Positions 1-9,042 of a stretch of DNA of 33,678 nt are shown one piece after another. How positions within the stretch are numbered: the stretch's first letter is position 1; each line of letters begins with the position of its first letter. The stretch is taken from NCBI GenBank assembly GCA_016936135.1, contig JAFGPP010000005.1, positions 1-33,678 on the forward strand. The letters are read 5' to 3'. This stretch comes from Thermoplasmatota archaeon. GTDB lineage: Archaea > Thermoplasmatota > E2 > DHVEG-1. The position numbers were made by a program, and so were the translations under genes. The notes beneath the pieces are model-generated. The model saw only the letters and a list, made by a program, of their open reading frames with translations. It searched no databases and had not been told where the DNA came from.

Positions 1-340
1 CACTTCCAATTTTCAAGTACCGAGTGTTTAATACTTTATGAGAATAGGAAAACGTAATTTTATTTCCAACGCCGTCATATTATTCAGTGCCAAAAATTGG
101 TTCTTTGTATATAATCTAACCTATTTGTTGTGATAAAACTTGCTTGGTACAAAACATAAGTTTTTGGAACTTATAAAAAATAAAAAAGGATATTGTAATT
201 TTCTAATCTTAATTGATAATTTTCCTAGAACTTCTGTAACTTGCTATTGTTAAGTTAATATTTTATAGTTCTAAAATATTTCTAAATTGGAATTGGATGG
301 GATACATTGCAGTTAATATGTCAAATTAGTAATAATTTTG

Positions 341-349
341 TATAAAAAG
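341..349 (+). promoter_or_regulatory. Putative archaeal TATA box for the multi-PAS kinase gene
   Basis: TATAAAAAG about 50 nt upstream of the GTG start at 393, in a non-coding AT-rich region. Confidence 0.4.
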
Positions 350-392
350 TAATTAGTTTTACAAATGCACATCTATAAGCGGATGGGATGCT

Positions 393-3300
393 GTGAAAAA
401 TGAACCAGATATTGTAAAAGAACTCCGAAAACAAGAAAATATCGAAAAACTTCGATCTGCTTCCCAAAATGTTTTATTTTTAGAAAATGATGATGTTAAA
501 AAACAACAAATGCATGCGTATAGTAATGATGAACGCAAGATAGCAGAAAATAAAGAAATCACTTGTTGTTCTACACAACTTTCTACAGAAGTGTCAAAAG
601 AAATACATGAATTAATATTCCAGAGTACAAATGATATAATAGCTTTTCTTGACTTAAGAGGCTGTATAATTAAAATAAATAACGCTGTGGTAAACTTTTG
701 TGGTTATTGTAAAGAAGATATTGTTGGAAAATATTTTTGGAAAATTCCTGATCTAATCCCAGAAAAGTTCTATTCAATGGCTTTAAAAGTTTTTAAAAAC
801 ATTATTTTTGGTGAACATCTAAAAAATTTTAATTTTGAATTATATGATAAAACGCACAAGAAACATAAGATGTGCGTATCAACATATCCAGTAAAAGAAA
901 ACAATAAAATGAAATATATTCTTGTTATTGGAAAAGACATAACTAAAGACGAGGAAAATTTAGAAAAATATCGTAATCTAGTTGAAAGGGCAAACGATGG
1001 TATTCTTTTTTTAAAAGATACAATAGTTCAGTACGCAAATCCTCGACTTGCTGAAATGTGGGGGGGCACTGTTGAGGAGGTTATTGGAACCCCTTTTACA
1101 AATTATGTTGATCTTGATGAGATCCCTAAAGTTATTGGACTATATAAACGTCGAATGGCTGGAGAGCAAGTACCTACAGTATATAAGACTATATTGAGAG
1201 GAAAAGATGGAAGTAAAATCTATGCTGAAGTTAATGCTGGCATCATTTCCCATGAGGGATCAAGTGTTGATTTTGTTATTGTACGTAACATAACACATGA
1301 AAAACTATCAAATGATAAAATCCGTGAAAGTCAAGAACGCTTTAAGATGATTTTTGAGAGTGCAAATGACGTTATGGTTTATACCGATATAAGGGGCAAT
1401 TTTCTAGAAATAAATAAAAAAATAAAAGATGTTTTTGGATATGAACCAGATGAACTAATCGGTAAAAATGTCTTAATAAACAGGTTATTTAAACTAAAAG
1501 ATATTGCTAGGTTGAAAAAACAACTTAAAGCAATTGTTCGTAAAGGAGACATCATTGATAATACTGGAGAAGGACAAAATGTTTTTGAACTTGAAATAAG
1601 ACATAAAAACGGTAAGTATGGTCTCACTGAAGTTAGAACTTCTGTGGTGAAGAAAGAGAATAAACTTGTGGGATTTTTAAGTATTTTAAGAGATGTAACT
1701 GAACAGAGAATTGCAGAGAAAAAATTACGTGAAAGTGAAGAGAGATATAGAATTATTTTTGAATCAGCTGCTGATGGCATAGCATTTATCGATACCCGTG
1801 GGGTTATACGTGATATTAATAAAATTGCATTACAGGTGACTGGTTATTCAAGGGATGACCTTGTTGGTAAGAATATAAAGTTTTTATCCCATATTATAAC
1901 AAAAGACACGTTGCCCCTTGTATTAAAGAATAATTTGAAACGAAAGATGGGAGTTACAGTTGGGCCTTACGAGATGAAGATTGTAGCAAAAACTGGAAAA
2001 ATTCATCATGTTGAAGTTAATGCTGTTCCATTAAATCGAGGCGGTAAAAAATTAGGTTTTTTAGCAATTTTACGTGATATAACTGAACGTAAGAAAGCAG
2101 AAGAGGCTTTAGCAGAAAGAGAGAGACAATATCGAACTCTCTTTGAGCGTGCGCATGACATGATTCACAGTGTGGACAAAAGAGGACATTTTCTTTTTGT
2201 TAATCCTGCATGGAAAGCAGCCCTAGGATATTCTGATGAAGAAATATCAAAACTTCTTTTAACAGATATTATTCATAAAGATTCATTACCTCATTTTATC
2301 GATATATTTTCAAGAGTTATCGGTGGAGAAAAAATGGAAAATATCGAAACAAAATTTGTTACAAAAGACGAGACAGTTATTTACGTGGAAGGTAAGATTT
2401 CAGCACGATATGTTGATGGAAAAATTGTTGGAACTGAAGGAATCTTTAGAGATAACACAAAGCGTAAATTAGCGGAAGACGCACTGAGAAAAAGTGAAAA
2501 AAGATTTCGTGATCTCGCCGAGTTGCTTCCTGAAGTAATTTTTGAAGCAGACCTTCAAGGTCGTATTACCTATATTAATCAAAAAGCTTTTGAAATCTTT
2601 GAGTGTAAAACTGAAGACTTACTAATTGGTTTACCCATATCTTCAATTGTTGCTCCAGAATATTTACAGAAACTAAAAGATAACTATTCCAAGATATTAT
2701 CCGGCAAATTCTCATCTGGAAATGAATATGTTTTCATAAAAAAAGATGGTACTCGGATTCCTATGATGATTTTTTCTGCACCAATTTATGATGGCGATAC
2801 TGTTATTGGTACACGTGGAGTTGCCGTTGATCTTACTAAATTAAAAAAAGCATACAATGAAATAGAAGCGCTGTTAAAGATGAAAAACGATTTTATTAAC
2901 CAATTGGGACATGATCTTAAAACGCCTTTATCTCCCCTGATCAATCTTTTACCTCTCATTCGAGAAAAAGAGCAAGATCCAAAATCACAAGAACGTCTGG
3001 ATGTTGCTATCTCATGTGTAAATTATATTAAGGATTTAGTGGTAAATACTATAGAAGTAGCAAAATTAAGTTCAGATAAAATCTCCTTTAATACCGAAGA
3101 TGTCAATCTTTTTAAAATTATGCAAACAATTATTGACCGGAATAAACCTCTCTTTGATGAAAAAAATATTACCCTAGAAAATAACATTCTCAATAACGTT
3201 ATAGTTAAAGCTGATGCCCTTCGATTAGAAGAGGTATTAAATAACATTGTTTCCAATGCTGTTAAATATATGTCTGTCCAAAATGGTAGAATTACCTTTG

Positions 3301-3566
3301 ATGCAAAGAAAAAGCAAGACCAAGTACTTGTTTCAATAAAAGATACGGGCGTTGGATTAGCCAAAGATCAATTAGAATTAATATTTAATGAGTTCTATAA
3401 ATGCGATACGTCAAGACATGATCCCGATTCTACAGGTCTTGGTCTTTCCATTTGTAAAAGACTTATTGAGAAACAGGGTGGTTGTATTTGGGCAGAGAGT
3501 CCCGGAATTGGAAAAGGGTCTACGTTCTTTTTTACGCTACCCATAGGTGAAGGAAAAAATACATAA
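393..3566 (+). CDS. Multi-PAS sensor histidine kinase (about six PAS domains, HisKA, HATPase_c)
   Basis: Repeated PAS starts (STNDIIAFLDLRG, RANDGILFLKD, RFKMIFESANDVMVYTDIRG, RYRIIFESAADGIAFIDTRG, QYRTLFERAHDMIHSVDKRG, RFRDLAELLPEVIFEADLQG); H-box LGHDLKTPL; N-box VLNNIVSNAVKY; G-boxes DTGVGLAKD and GLGLSICKRL. GTG start. Confidence 0.93.
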   Translation: MKNEPDIVKELRKQENIEKLRSASQNVLFLENDDVKKQQMHAYSNDERKIAENKEITCCSTQLSTEVSKEIHELIFQSTNDIIAFLDLRGCIIKINNAVVNFCGYCKEDIVGKYFWKIPDLIPEKFYSMALKVFKNIIFGEHLKNFNFELYDKTHKKHKMCVSTYPVKENNKMKYILVIGKDITKDEENLEKYRNLVERANDGILFLKDTIVQYANPRLAEMWGGTVEEVIGTPFTNYVDLDEIPKVIGLYKRRMAGEQVPTVYKTILRGKDGSKIYAEVNAGIISHEGSSVDFVIVRNITHEKLSNDKIRESQERFKMIFESANDVMVYTDIRGNFLEINKKIKDVFGYEPDELIGKNVLINRLFKLKDIARLKKQLKAIVRKGDIIDNTGEGQNVFELEIRHKNGKYGLTEVRTSVVKKENKLVGFLSILRDVTEQRIAEKKLRESEERYRIIFESAADGIAFIDTRGVIRDINKIALQVTGYSRDDLVGKNIKFLSHIITKDTLPLVLKNNLKRKMGVTVGPYEMKIVAKTGKIHHVEVNAVPLNRGGKKLGFLAILRDITERKKAEEALAERERQYRTLFERAHDMIHSVDKRGHFLFVNPAWKAALGYSDEEISKLLLTDIIHKDSLPHFIDIFSRVIGGEKMENIETKFVTKDETVIYVEGKISARYVDGKIVGTEGIFRDNTKRKLAEDALRKSEKRFRDLAELLPEVIFEADLQGRITYINQKAFEIFECKTEDLLIGLPISSIVAPEYLQKLKDNYSKILSGKFSSGNEYVFIKKDGTRIPMMIFSAPIYDGDTVIGTRGVAVDLTKLKKAYNEIEALLKMKNDFINQLGHDLKTPLSPLINLLPLIREKEQDPKSQERLDVAISCVNYIKDLVVNTIEVAKLSSDKISFNTEDVNLFKIMQTIIDRNKPLFDEKNITLENNILNNVIVKADALRLEEVLNNIVSNAVKYMSVQNGRITFDAKKKQDQVLVSIKDTGVGLAKDQLELIFNEFYKCDTSRHDPDSTGLGLSICKRLIEKQGGCIWAESPGIGKGSTFFFTLPIGEGKNT

Positions 3567-3603
3567 ATAGTAATATGATTATAAAACTTAAGAGAGATGG
3601 ACA

Positions 3604-4044
3604 ATGGGAAAAAAAATAATGGTTGTCGATGACAGTAATTTTATAACTTACACAGTAAAAGATGCTCTAGAACAAATTGATCCTTCCTTTACAGTCACTA
3701 GAGTAGAGAGTGGGAAGCAGTGTATTGAGTTATTGGAAAAAAATCAAATTCCTGATCTTATTCTTTTAGATATTATGATGCCGGAAATTAGTGGATGGGA
3801 AGTTTTTAAAAAACTGCGTACAAATAAGACATGGAAAAACATACCAGTAGCATTTCTTACAGCAAAAAGTGATAATTTTAGCCGAGCTTTTGGAAAAATT
3901 CTTGCTGAAGCGTATATAGAAAAACCTTTTGAAATCCATGATTTGAAGAATAAAATCGAACGACTTCTTGAGAAGCCATTAAAGATATCACAAGAAAAAC
4001 AGAAAATTATTGATGATATGTTAAAACATATCCCTGATTCATAA
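3604..4044 (+). CDS. Stand-alone response regulator receiver-domain protein
   Basis: VVDDSN (acidic pocket), LILLDIMMPEISG (phosphoacceptor Asp), VAFLTAKSD, YIEKPFE. No output domain in 146 aa. Confidence 0.93.
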   Translation: MGKKIMVVDDSNFITYTVKDALEQIDPSFTVTRVESGKQCIELLEKNQIPDLILLDIMMPEISGWEVFKKLRTNKTWKNIPVAFLTAKSDNFSRAFGKILAEAYIEKPFEIHDLKNKIERLLEKPLKISQEKQKIIDDMLKHIPDS

Positions 4045-4294
4045 GTATTTAAAAAATGATGAAAAGTTTTTATGTTAATTTTGTTACACCCATCAACGCA
4101 ACACTACAGTTTATACAGATAACCATTCGAAATATATCAACATTTTTGGAGAGGTAGCAGCAGGTTTTACATTATTGATTGGTGAACAATGAAAATTGGT
4201 GAGACTAGTAATTACAAAGTATCGATTGTTTAAATTTTTTGCAACCCGAATAATCAACAAAATTAATTTTTTATACAATCGAAAAATTAAATTA

Positions 4295-4316
4295 ATCAAA
4301 CATTGATTAAACATTG
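4295..4316. repeat. Tandem 11-bp near-identical repeat (ATYAAACATTG x2)
   Basis: ATCAAACATTG (4295-4305) followed directly by ATTAAACATTG (4306-4316), abutting the SD of the 4328 gene. Confidence 0.5.
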
Positions 4317-4327
4317 GAGGAAAAAAG

Positions 4328-4741
4328 ATGATTAGTGATACATTAATAGGTGCATTAATTGCTTTTATTGGAATTGTTATTGGGGCAATCATTAATTATT
4401 TATTATCTATTAGTATAGAAAATAGAAAATTCAAAAATCATGCAATGGAAAGATTTAAAGATATTCTTGCGAAAATAAAAGTTCATAGTATTGAACTCAA
4501 ATTTGATTTTAAAGTAAAAAGATATAATTCAACAGATTTGCTAATTGAATTATATACGTTAAAAAATAATTTTTATACTTTCCCTAATACTAAACATCTA
4601 GCAAAAGACTTAGAAATAATTAGTGATCCACTTAAAGATATTACTATATTCAAAGGAGAATATGATCATAAAAAATATAATGATTTTTTAAATAAAATAG
4701 ATGAATTGGGAAAAAAAGTATTAAGAATAAATAATCCATAA
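4328..4741 (+). CDS. Small membrane-anchored protein of unknown function
   Basis: SD GGAGG at 4317-4321 before ATG; N-terminal TM (LIGALIAFIGIVIGAIINYLL) followed by a charged helical region. Confidence 0.7.
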   Translation: MISDTLIGALIAFIGIVIGAIINYLLSISIENRKFKNHAMERFKDILAKIKVHSIELKFDFKVKRYNSTDLLIELYTLKNNFYTFPNTKHLAKDLEIISDPLKDITIFKGEYDHKKYNDFLNKIDELGKKVLRINNP

Positions 4742-4758
4742 ACTTTTTCTACCCGCAT

Positions 4759-4801
4759 TCACCACCCGAGTTAGTCACCACCCGAAACCCGCAGAGTCAC
4801 C
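4759..4801. repeat. C-rich intergenic repeats with three TCACC cores
   Basis: TCACCACCCGA at 4759-4769 and 4775-4785; third TCACC at 4797-4801. Confidence 0.55.
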
Positions 4802-4820
4802 AGTGCCTTTCTAGGTAATA

Positions 4821-4828
4821 TTTAAATA
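4821..4828 (+). promoter_or_regulatory. Putative TATA box for the TFB gene
   Basis: TTTAAATA in context AATATTTAAATATAAC; the start at 4894 is preceded by SD GGAGG (4880-4884). Confidence 0.45.
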
Positions 4829-4893
4829 TAACTTCTTATATGCCGTTAATAAGCTTACCGAAAAGTATAAAAAATTTACGGAGGCATAATTTT

Positions 4894-5844
4894 ATGGTTC
4901 AGGCTCAATCAAAGAAAAAAGACAAGCCAAGTATTGAAGAAATTACTCAATGTCCAGAATGCGGTAGCACTCATTTGACCAAAGATTACTCACGTGCCGA
5001 ATTAGTTTGTGAAGACTGTGGGCTTGTTATAGATGAAGATTTCATTGATCATGGCCCGGAATGGCGAGCATTTGACAGCGATCAACGTGAGAAACGTGCC
5101 CGTGTTGGGGCACCTATGACTTATACCATTCATGATAAAGGTTTAAGCACTATGATAGGTTGGAAAAACCGTGATTCTTACGGGAAATCTATTCCAACAA
5201 GAAATCGTGCACAATTATATCGTCTAAGAAAATGGCAGCGGCGAATACGAATTAGCGATGCGACAGAGCGCAATCTAGCTTTTGCATTATCTGAACTTGA
5301 TCGGATGGCTTCTGGCATGGGTCTACCAAGAAACGTAAGAGAAACAGCGGCAATGATTTACAGAAAAGCGGTTTTAAAAAATCTTATTAGAGGTAGAAGC
5401 ATTGAGGGAGTATCAGCTGCTGCTTTGTATGCTGCCTGTAGACAATGTAATGTTCCTAGAACCTTAGACGAGATTGCAGGGTCTTCGAGAGTTTCACGAA
5501 AAGAAATTGGAAGAACCTATAGATTTATTGCAAGGGAACTTGGATTGAAACTAATGCCGACATCACCCCAGGATTATATATCGCGTTTTTGTAGCGAATT
5601 AAAGCTAACTGGAGATGTTCAGTCAAAAGCAATTGAAATTTTAAAGGATGCGGCCGATAAAGAATTAACCAGCGGTAGAGGGCCAACAGGCGTAGCAGCT
5701 GCTTCTATTTATATTGCTTCAATTCTGTGCGGCGAGAGAAGAACCCAAAGAGAAGTTGCAGATGTTGCAGGAGTTACGGAAGTAACCATACGTAACAGAT
5801 ACAAGGAACTTGCGGAAAGACTTGATATTGACATTATTCTCTAA
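4894..5844 (+). CDS. tfb: Transcription initiation factor B (TFB/TFIIB)
   Basis: N-terminal zinc ribbon [27 protein letters not shown]-finger/linker [12 protein letters not shown], two cyclin repeats ([21 protein letters not shown]). Start moved from 4840 to 4894 because of the SD and TATA positions. Confidence 0.96.
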   Translation: MVQAQSKKKDKPSIEEITQCPECGSTHLTKDYSRAELVCEDCGLVIDEDFIDHGPEWRAFDSDQREKRARVGAPMTYTIHDKGLSTMIGWKNRDSYGKSIPTRNRAQLYRLRKWQRRIRISDATERNLAFALSELDRMASGMGLPRNVRETAAMIYRKAVLKNLIRGRSIEGVSAAALYAACRQCNVPRTLDEIAGSSRVSRKEIGRTYRFIARELGLKLMPTSPQDYISRFCSELKLTGDVQSKAIEILKDAADKELTSGRGPTGVAAASIYIASILCGERRTQREVADVAGVTEVTIRNRYKELAERLDIDIIL

Positions 5845-5850
5845 AAGTGT

Positions 5851-6471
5851 ATGACCAGATGGTATTCAGAAAAAAAGAAAGAATTTTATTATAACAAAGC
5901 AAAACGGGAAGGCTATCGGGCAAGATCAGCTTTTAAACTTCTTCAAATCCATAATAAATTCTCGATTTTTAACCAAGGCGATGTTGTTTTGGATCTTGGC
6001 GCTGCCCCTGGCGGATGGAGTCAAGTAGCAAGAAAATTAATTGGAAAAGATGGCCTAGTCATTGGAATCGATCTTTCCTTTATAGAACCTTTAGATGGAG
6101 TTCTGTTTTTACGAGGTGACGTAGCTAGTGAGAATTCCCGTACCGAACTAAAAAATACACTTGCAGGAAGAAAGGTACAAGTTGTACTTTCCGATATGTC
6201 TCCCAATATTTCTGGAAATTATTCTGTTGATCAAGCTAGATCTGTTTTTTTATGCGATCAGGCTTTGTTAGTTGCCCAAGATTTCCTATCAGTAGGAGGA
6301 AAATTTATCTGTAAAATTTTCATGGGAAGTGATTTACCGGAATTTGTTGACCACGTTAAGCAAGTTTTTGGAAAATTATGGAAGTTTTCGCCATCTGCTT
6401 CTCGCAAGAGCAGTAGCGAAATATATCTCATTGCCAAAGAATTTAAACCTTCAAATGTTAAGGTAATTTGA
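5851..6471 (+). CDS. rlmE: Ribosomal RNA large subunit methyltransferase E (FtsJ/RlmE family)
   Basis: YRARSAFKLLQI, VLDLGAAPGGWSQVA, VLSDMSPNISGN, GGKFICKIFMG, SSEIYLIA: K-D-K-E catalytic tetrad context. Confidence 0.95.
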   Translation: MTRWYSEKKKEFYYNKAKREGYRARSAFKLLQIHNKFSIFNQGDVVLDLGAAPGGWSQVARKLIGKDGLVIGIDLSFIEPLDGVLFLRGDVASENSRTELKNTLAGRKVQVVLSDMSPNISGNYSVDQARSVFLCDQALLVAQDFLSVGGKFICKIFMGSDLPEFVDHVKQVFGKLWKFSPSASRKSSSEIYLIAKEFKPSNVKVI

Positions 6472-6635
6472 TAACACCAATACATAAACCGTTAAATTGT
6501 CGATATGTAGTTGTGAAACATCTAGAATTTAATTGTTTAAAAAGGGAAAATTTATATAAACAACGAAACATAATTAATATCACAAGACCTGTTATTTCGC
6601 CGAGTACAGTACTCTGCATTAATGGGGGAAGTTTC

Positions 6636-7610
6636 ATGATGAAAAACCATGTGCTGAGTCTCGATGATTTCTTTAAAACGACAAAGGTAGATATTGAAAA
6701 AAAACTCAGGTCTGTAATTACGGACAAAGACATCCTATTGATTTTAAAATCTGGTAAGAGATTGCGACCTTTGCTTGCTCATCTTTCTTTTAAAGTTTGT
6801 ACCGGTGGTAAGGAAACACCTTATCAATATCAACGGGCATTAGAAGGAACCGTTTGTATAGAGCTAGCCCATACCGCTTCTCTTGTCCATGATGACATAA
6901 TTGACAAAGACAAAGAAAGAAGGGGAACGCCAGCACTATATATTAAAGAAGGGGTTCCAAGGGCTTTGCTAAATGGTCACAAAATGCTTGCTATTGGATT
7001 TAATATAGCACTTACACACGGAGAAAAAATTGCCAAGCTTTATGTGGATACTTGGACCGAGATTCTGTGCGGTGAGCTCAAAGAAGTCAATTTCAACATG
7101 AAGGATTTAAAAAACAATAATTCTGACGAGTTATCAACCAAATCAAGAATATTTAATGAATACAACAAAATTATCAATATGAAAACAGCTTCATTGTTTT
7201 CCTCTGCATGCAAGGCAGGTGCCGTTGAGGCTGAAGCGTCCGGTGAAATTTTGGATATTTTAGCAGACTATGGTAGGGAAATTGGTCTGGCGTATCAATT
7301 GGCCGACGATCTTGTTGATCTTGAAAAGGGAGAAATGATTAACAGCGTGGTGGTCCCTCTATTAACAAAACTGGAAAACAAAACAGTTAATAATGGCTCC
7401 TTGAAAATGAAGGCAATCAAGAAAAAACTTGCGGAGAACCAATCAAAAATAAAACAACTTTATATTGAGGAAATAATAAGACATGTGTCCAGAGCTAAAA
7501 AACTAAGTAGATCGGATGTCATACCGCCTTCCCCATACAAGGATTTACTTTACGAAGCACCAAGATATGTCACAAATACAATGTTAAAAGAGATCAATGC
7601 TGAGATATAA
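6636..7610 (+). CDS. idsA: Polyprenyl (geranylgeranyl/farnesyl) diphosphate synthase
   Basis: GKRLRP, first Asp-rich motif HDDIIDKDKERRG, MKTASLFSSACKAGA, second Asp-rich motif LADDLVD. Likely start at 6636/6639 after GGGGGAA; a TATA-like TTTATATAAA lies near 6552. Confidence 0.92.
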   Translation: MMKNHVLSLDDFFKTTKVDIEKKLRSVITDKDILLILKSGKRLRPLLAHLSFKVCTGGKETPYQYQRALEGTVCIELAHTASLVHDDIIDKDKERRGTPALYIKEGVPRALLNGHKMLAIGFNIALTHGEKIAKLYVDTWTEILCGELKEVNFNMKDLKNNNSDELSTKSRIFNEYNKIINMKTASLFSSACKAGAVEAEASGEILDILADYGREIGLAYQLADDLVDLEKGEMINSVVVPLLTKLENKTVNNGSLKMKAIKKKLAENQSKIKQLYIEEIIRHVSRAKKLSRSDVIPPSPYKDLLYEAPRYVTNTMLKEINAEI

Positions 7611-8253
7611 CATTCTTGGGTTTTTTTGTTTTTTTTGCAACAAAATAGCTTATTAAAATTATTGCAAGTATAATTATCAAAATAACTGTTAATGTCGTAT
7701 TTATCTCTGCAAAGATCATAAAAGCCTTTGAAAAAGTTGCTACCAAAAGGCATCCTGTAATTGCTCCAATGGCTATCGCAATAAAGGTATTCCACGGTTT
7801 CATTCCAACAAATCTTCCAACTATGGAGGCAACTAACCCACCGGATCCCTGGAAAGGTATCATTACAAAAATAACAATACCTGCAAATCTAAGAGGTTTA
7901 ATCCATCCGTATTTATCTTCAACATTCCTTCCCTTTTCCTCAACCTTTTTCATAAATTTGCCAAGAATGGGTATCTTTTTTGCAAGATCGTAATTCCAGA
8001 CCAAAAACATTGCAACAACAACGTCAACAAATGCAATAGAAAGCGCGATTAGAATTGGATTAAATCCTCGTGCAACTCCAATAGGAATTATCGATTCCTT
8101 GCCCAATGGTGGGAAAAAATAACCTGTAACTAATGACCAATATTCTAGTCTAACGTAACCCTGCATAAGTAAACCTATTGCCCCAAATACTCCAACACCT
8201 AATAAAATAGGTAAAAAGAGCTTTATCAAACGAGTTACGACTGTTGATTTCAA
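7594..8253 (-). CDS. Small multi-drug export family membrane protein
   Basis: Multi-pass hydrophobic protein with GKESIIPIGVARGFNPILIALSIAF and FVMIPFQGSGGLVASIVGRFVGM, the pattern I associate with the small multidrug export (COG2426) family. Confidence 0.8.
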   Translation of the reverse strand: MKSTVVTRLIKLFLPILLGVGVFGAIGLLMQGYVRLEYWSLVTGYFFPPLGKESIIPIGVARGFNPILIALSIAFVDVVVAMFLVWNYDLAKKIPILGKFMKKVEEKGRNVEDKYGWIKPLRFAGIVIFVMIPFQGSGGLVASIVGRFVGMKPWNTFIAIAIGAITGCLLVATFSKAFMIFAEINTTLTVILIIILAIILISYFVAKKTKKPKNVISQH

Positions 8254-8300
8254 CTTGACACCTTGAAATAAGAACTGGAAATGTTTATCTGCTTTTAAGA

Positions 8301-8963
8301 TTATGTAGCAATAACAACTGCCGCATGATCTTTTACGTTAGGAGACAAATCAATAAGATTGGTTACGTTTAAATCTTGTTTTTTTATTTTGTCAATAACT
8401 GCATCATATATTTTTTTTGGGCTGCTTGCAACATCTATGCTTCTGGCCTTTATCATTAAAATACCCTCGCCTTTCTGTTTTAAAAATATCTTGACATTAT
8501 CAATAAAAATGTCTGCCTGGTTTCTCTGACTTATATCCTGATAAATAAAATCTATTTTTGGAACCGAAGAAAGATATCTTTCTGGATGGTTTGCATCAGC
8601 AAGTATCGGCACAATATTGCTCCTAATTTTGCAGATTTCCAACAACTTTTTTACAGCCACAGGAGAATATTCCACAGCATAAATGGTTCCCTCAGTTGTG
8701 ATATCTGAAATATGGCTTACAGTTGTTCCAGTTGCTGCACCTAAGTATAAGATATTTTTCTTTGAAGAAAAATTAATTGATGTCAAACCATTAAGAATAG
8801 CTGCTGCAAGTTTACTTCTATAGGGATTCCAGGAGCGAAATTCCTTACCATTGTACAAAATTAGTCTTTCATTATAGATTTTTATACCTTTGCATTTGTC
8901 AGGATTAATAGTAAAAAGCTTTCCTTTTTGTCTGAAAACGCCCGAAATTTCTGTAGATTTCAT
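8301..8963 (-). CDS. flpA: Fibrillarin-like rRNA/tRNA 2'-O-methyltransferase
   Basis: RSKLAAAILNG, ILYLGAATGTTVSHISDI, YAVEYSPVAVKKLL, IFYQDISQRNQADIF-type motif (IDFIYQDISQRNQADIF), LMIKARSID. Confidence 0.95.
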   Translation of the reverse strand: MKSTEISGVFRQKGKLFTINPDKCKGIKIYNERLILYNGKEFRSWNPYRSKLAAAILNGLTSINFSSKKNILYLGAATGTTVSHISDITTEGTIYAVEYSPVAVKKLLEICKIRSNIVPILADANHPERYLSSVPKIDFIYQDISQRNQADIFIDNVKIFLKQKGEGILMIKARSIDVASSPKKIYDAVIDKIKKQDLNVTNLIDLSPNVKDHAAVVIAT

Positions 8964-9042
8964 GTTAGTGTATCTTTTTTTTAAGATAAACCCTTTTGTC
9001 GAAATGTTAAACTAGGGGAATTATATTCACATCGCCGATAAC

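Noticed and set aside
156-174. ATAAGTT-TTTGG-AACTTAT hairpin in the left intergenic region as a terminator
   Set aside because: Perfect stem but followed by A-rich, not T-rich, sequence on the plus strand, and no gene end in the window to terminate; left unassigned.
1379-1780. Minus-strand ORF inside the kinase gene
   Set aside because: Antisense shadow ORF over a confident CDS; low-complexity Ser/Phe/Leu composition typical of spurious reverse frames.
8966-8990. TATCTT-T6-AAGATA hairpin between flpA and gcvT as a regulatory element
   Set aside because: Low-complexity T-run between short arms in AT-rich DNA; likely incidental promoter composition.
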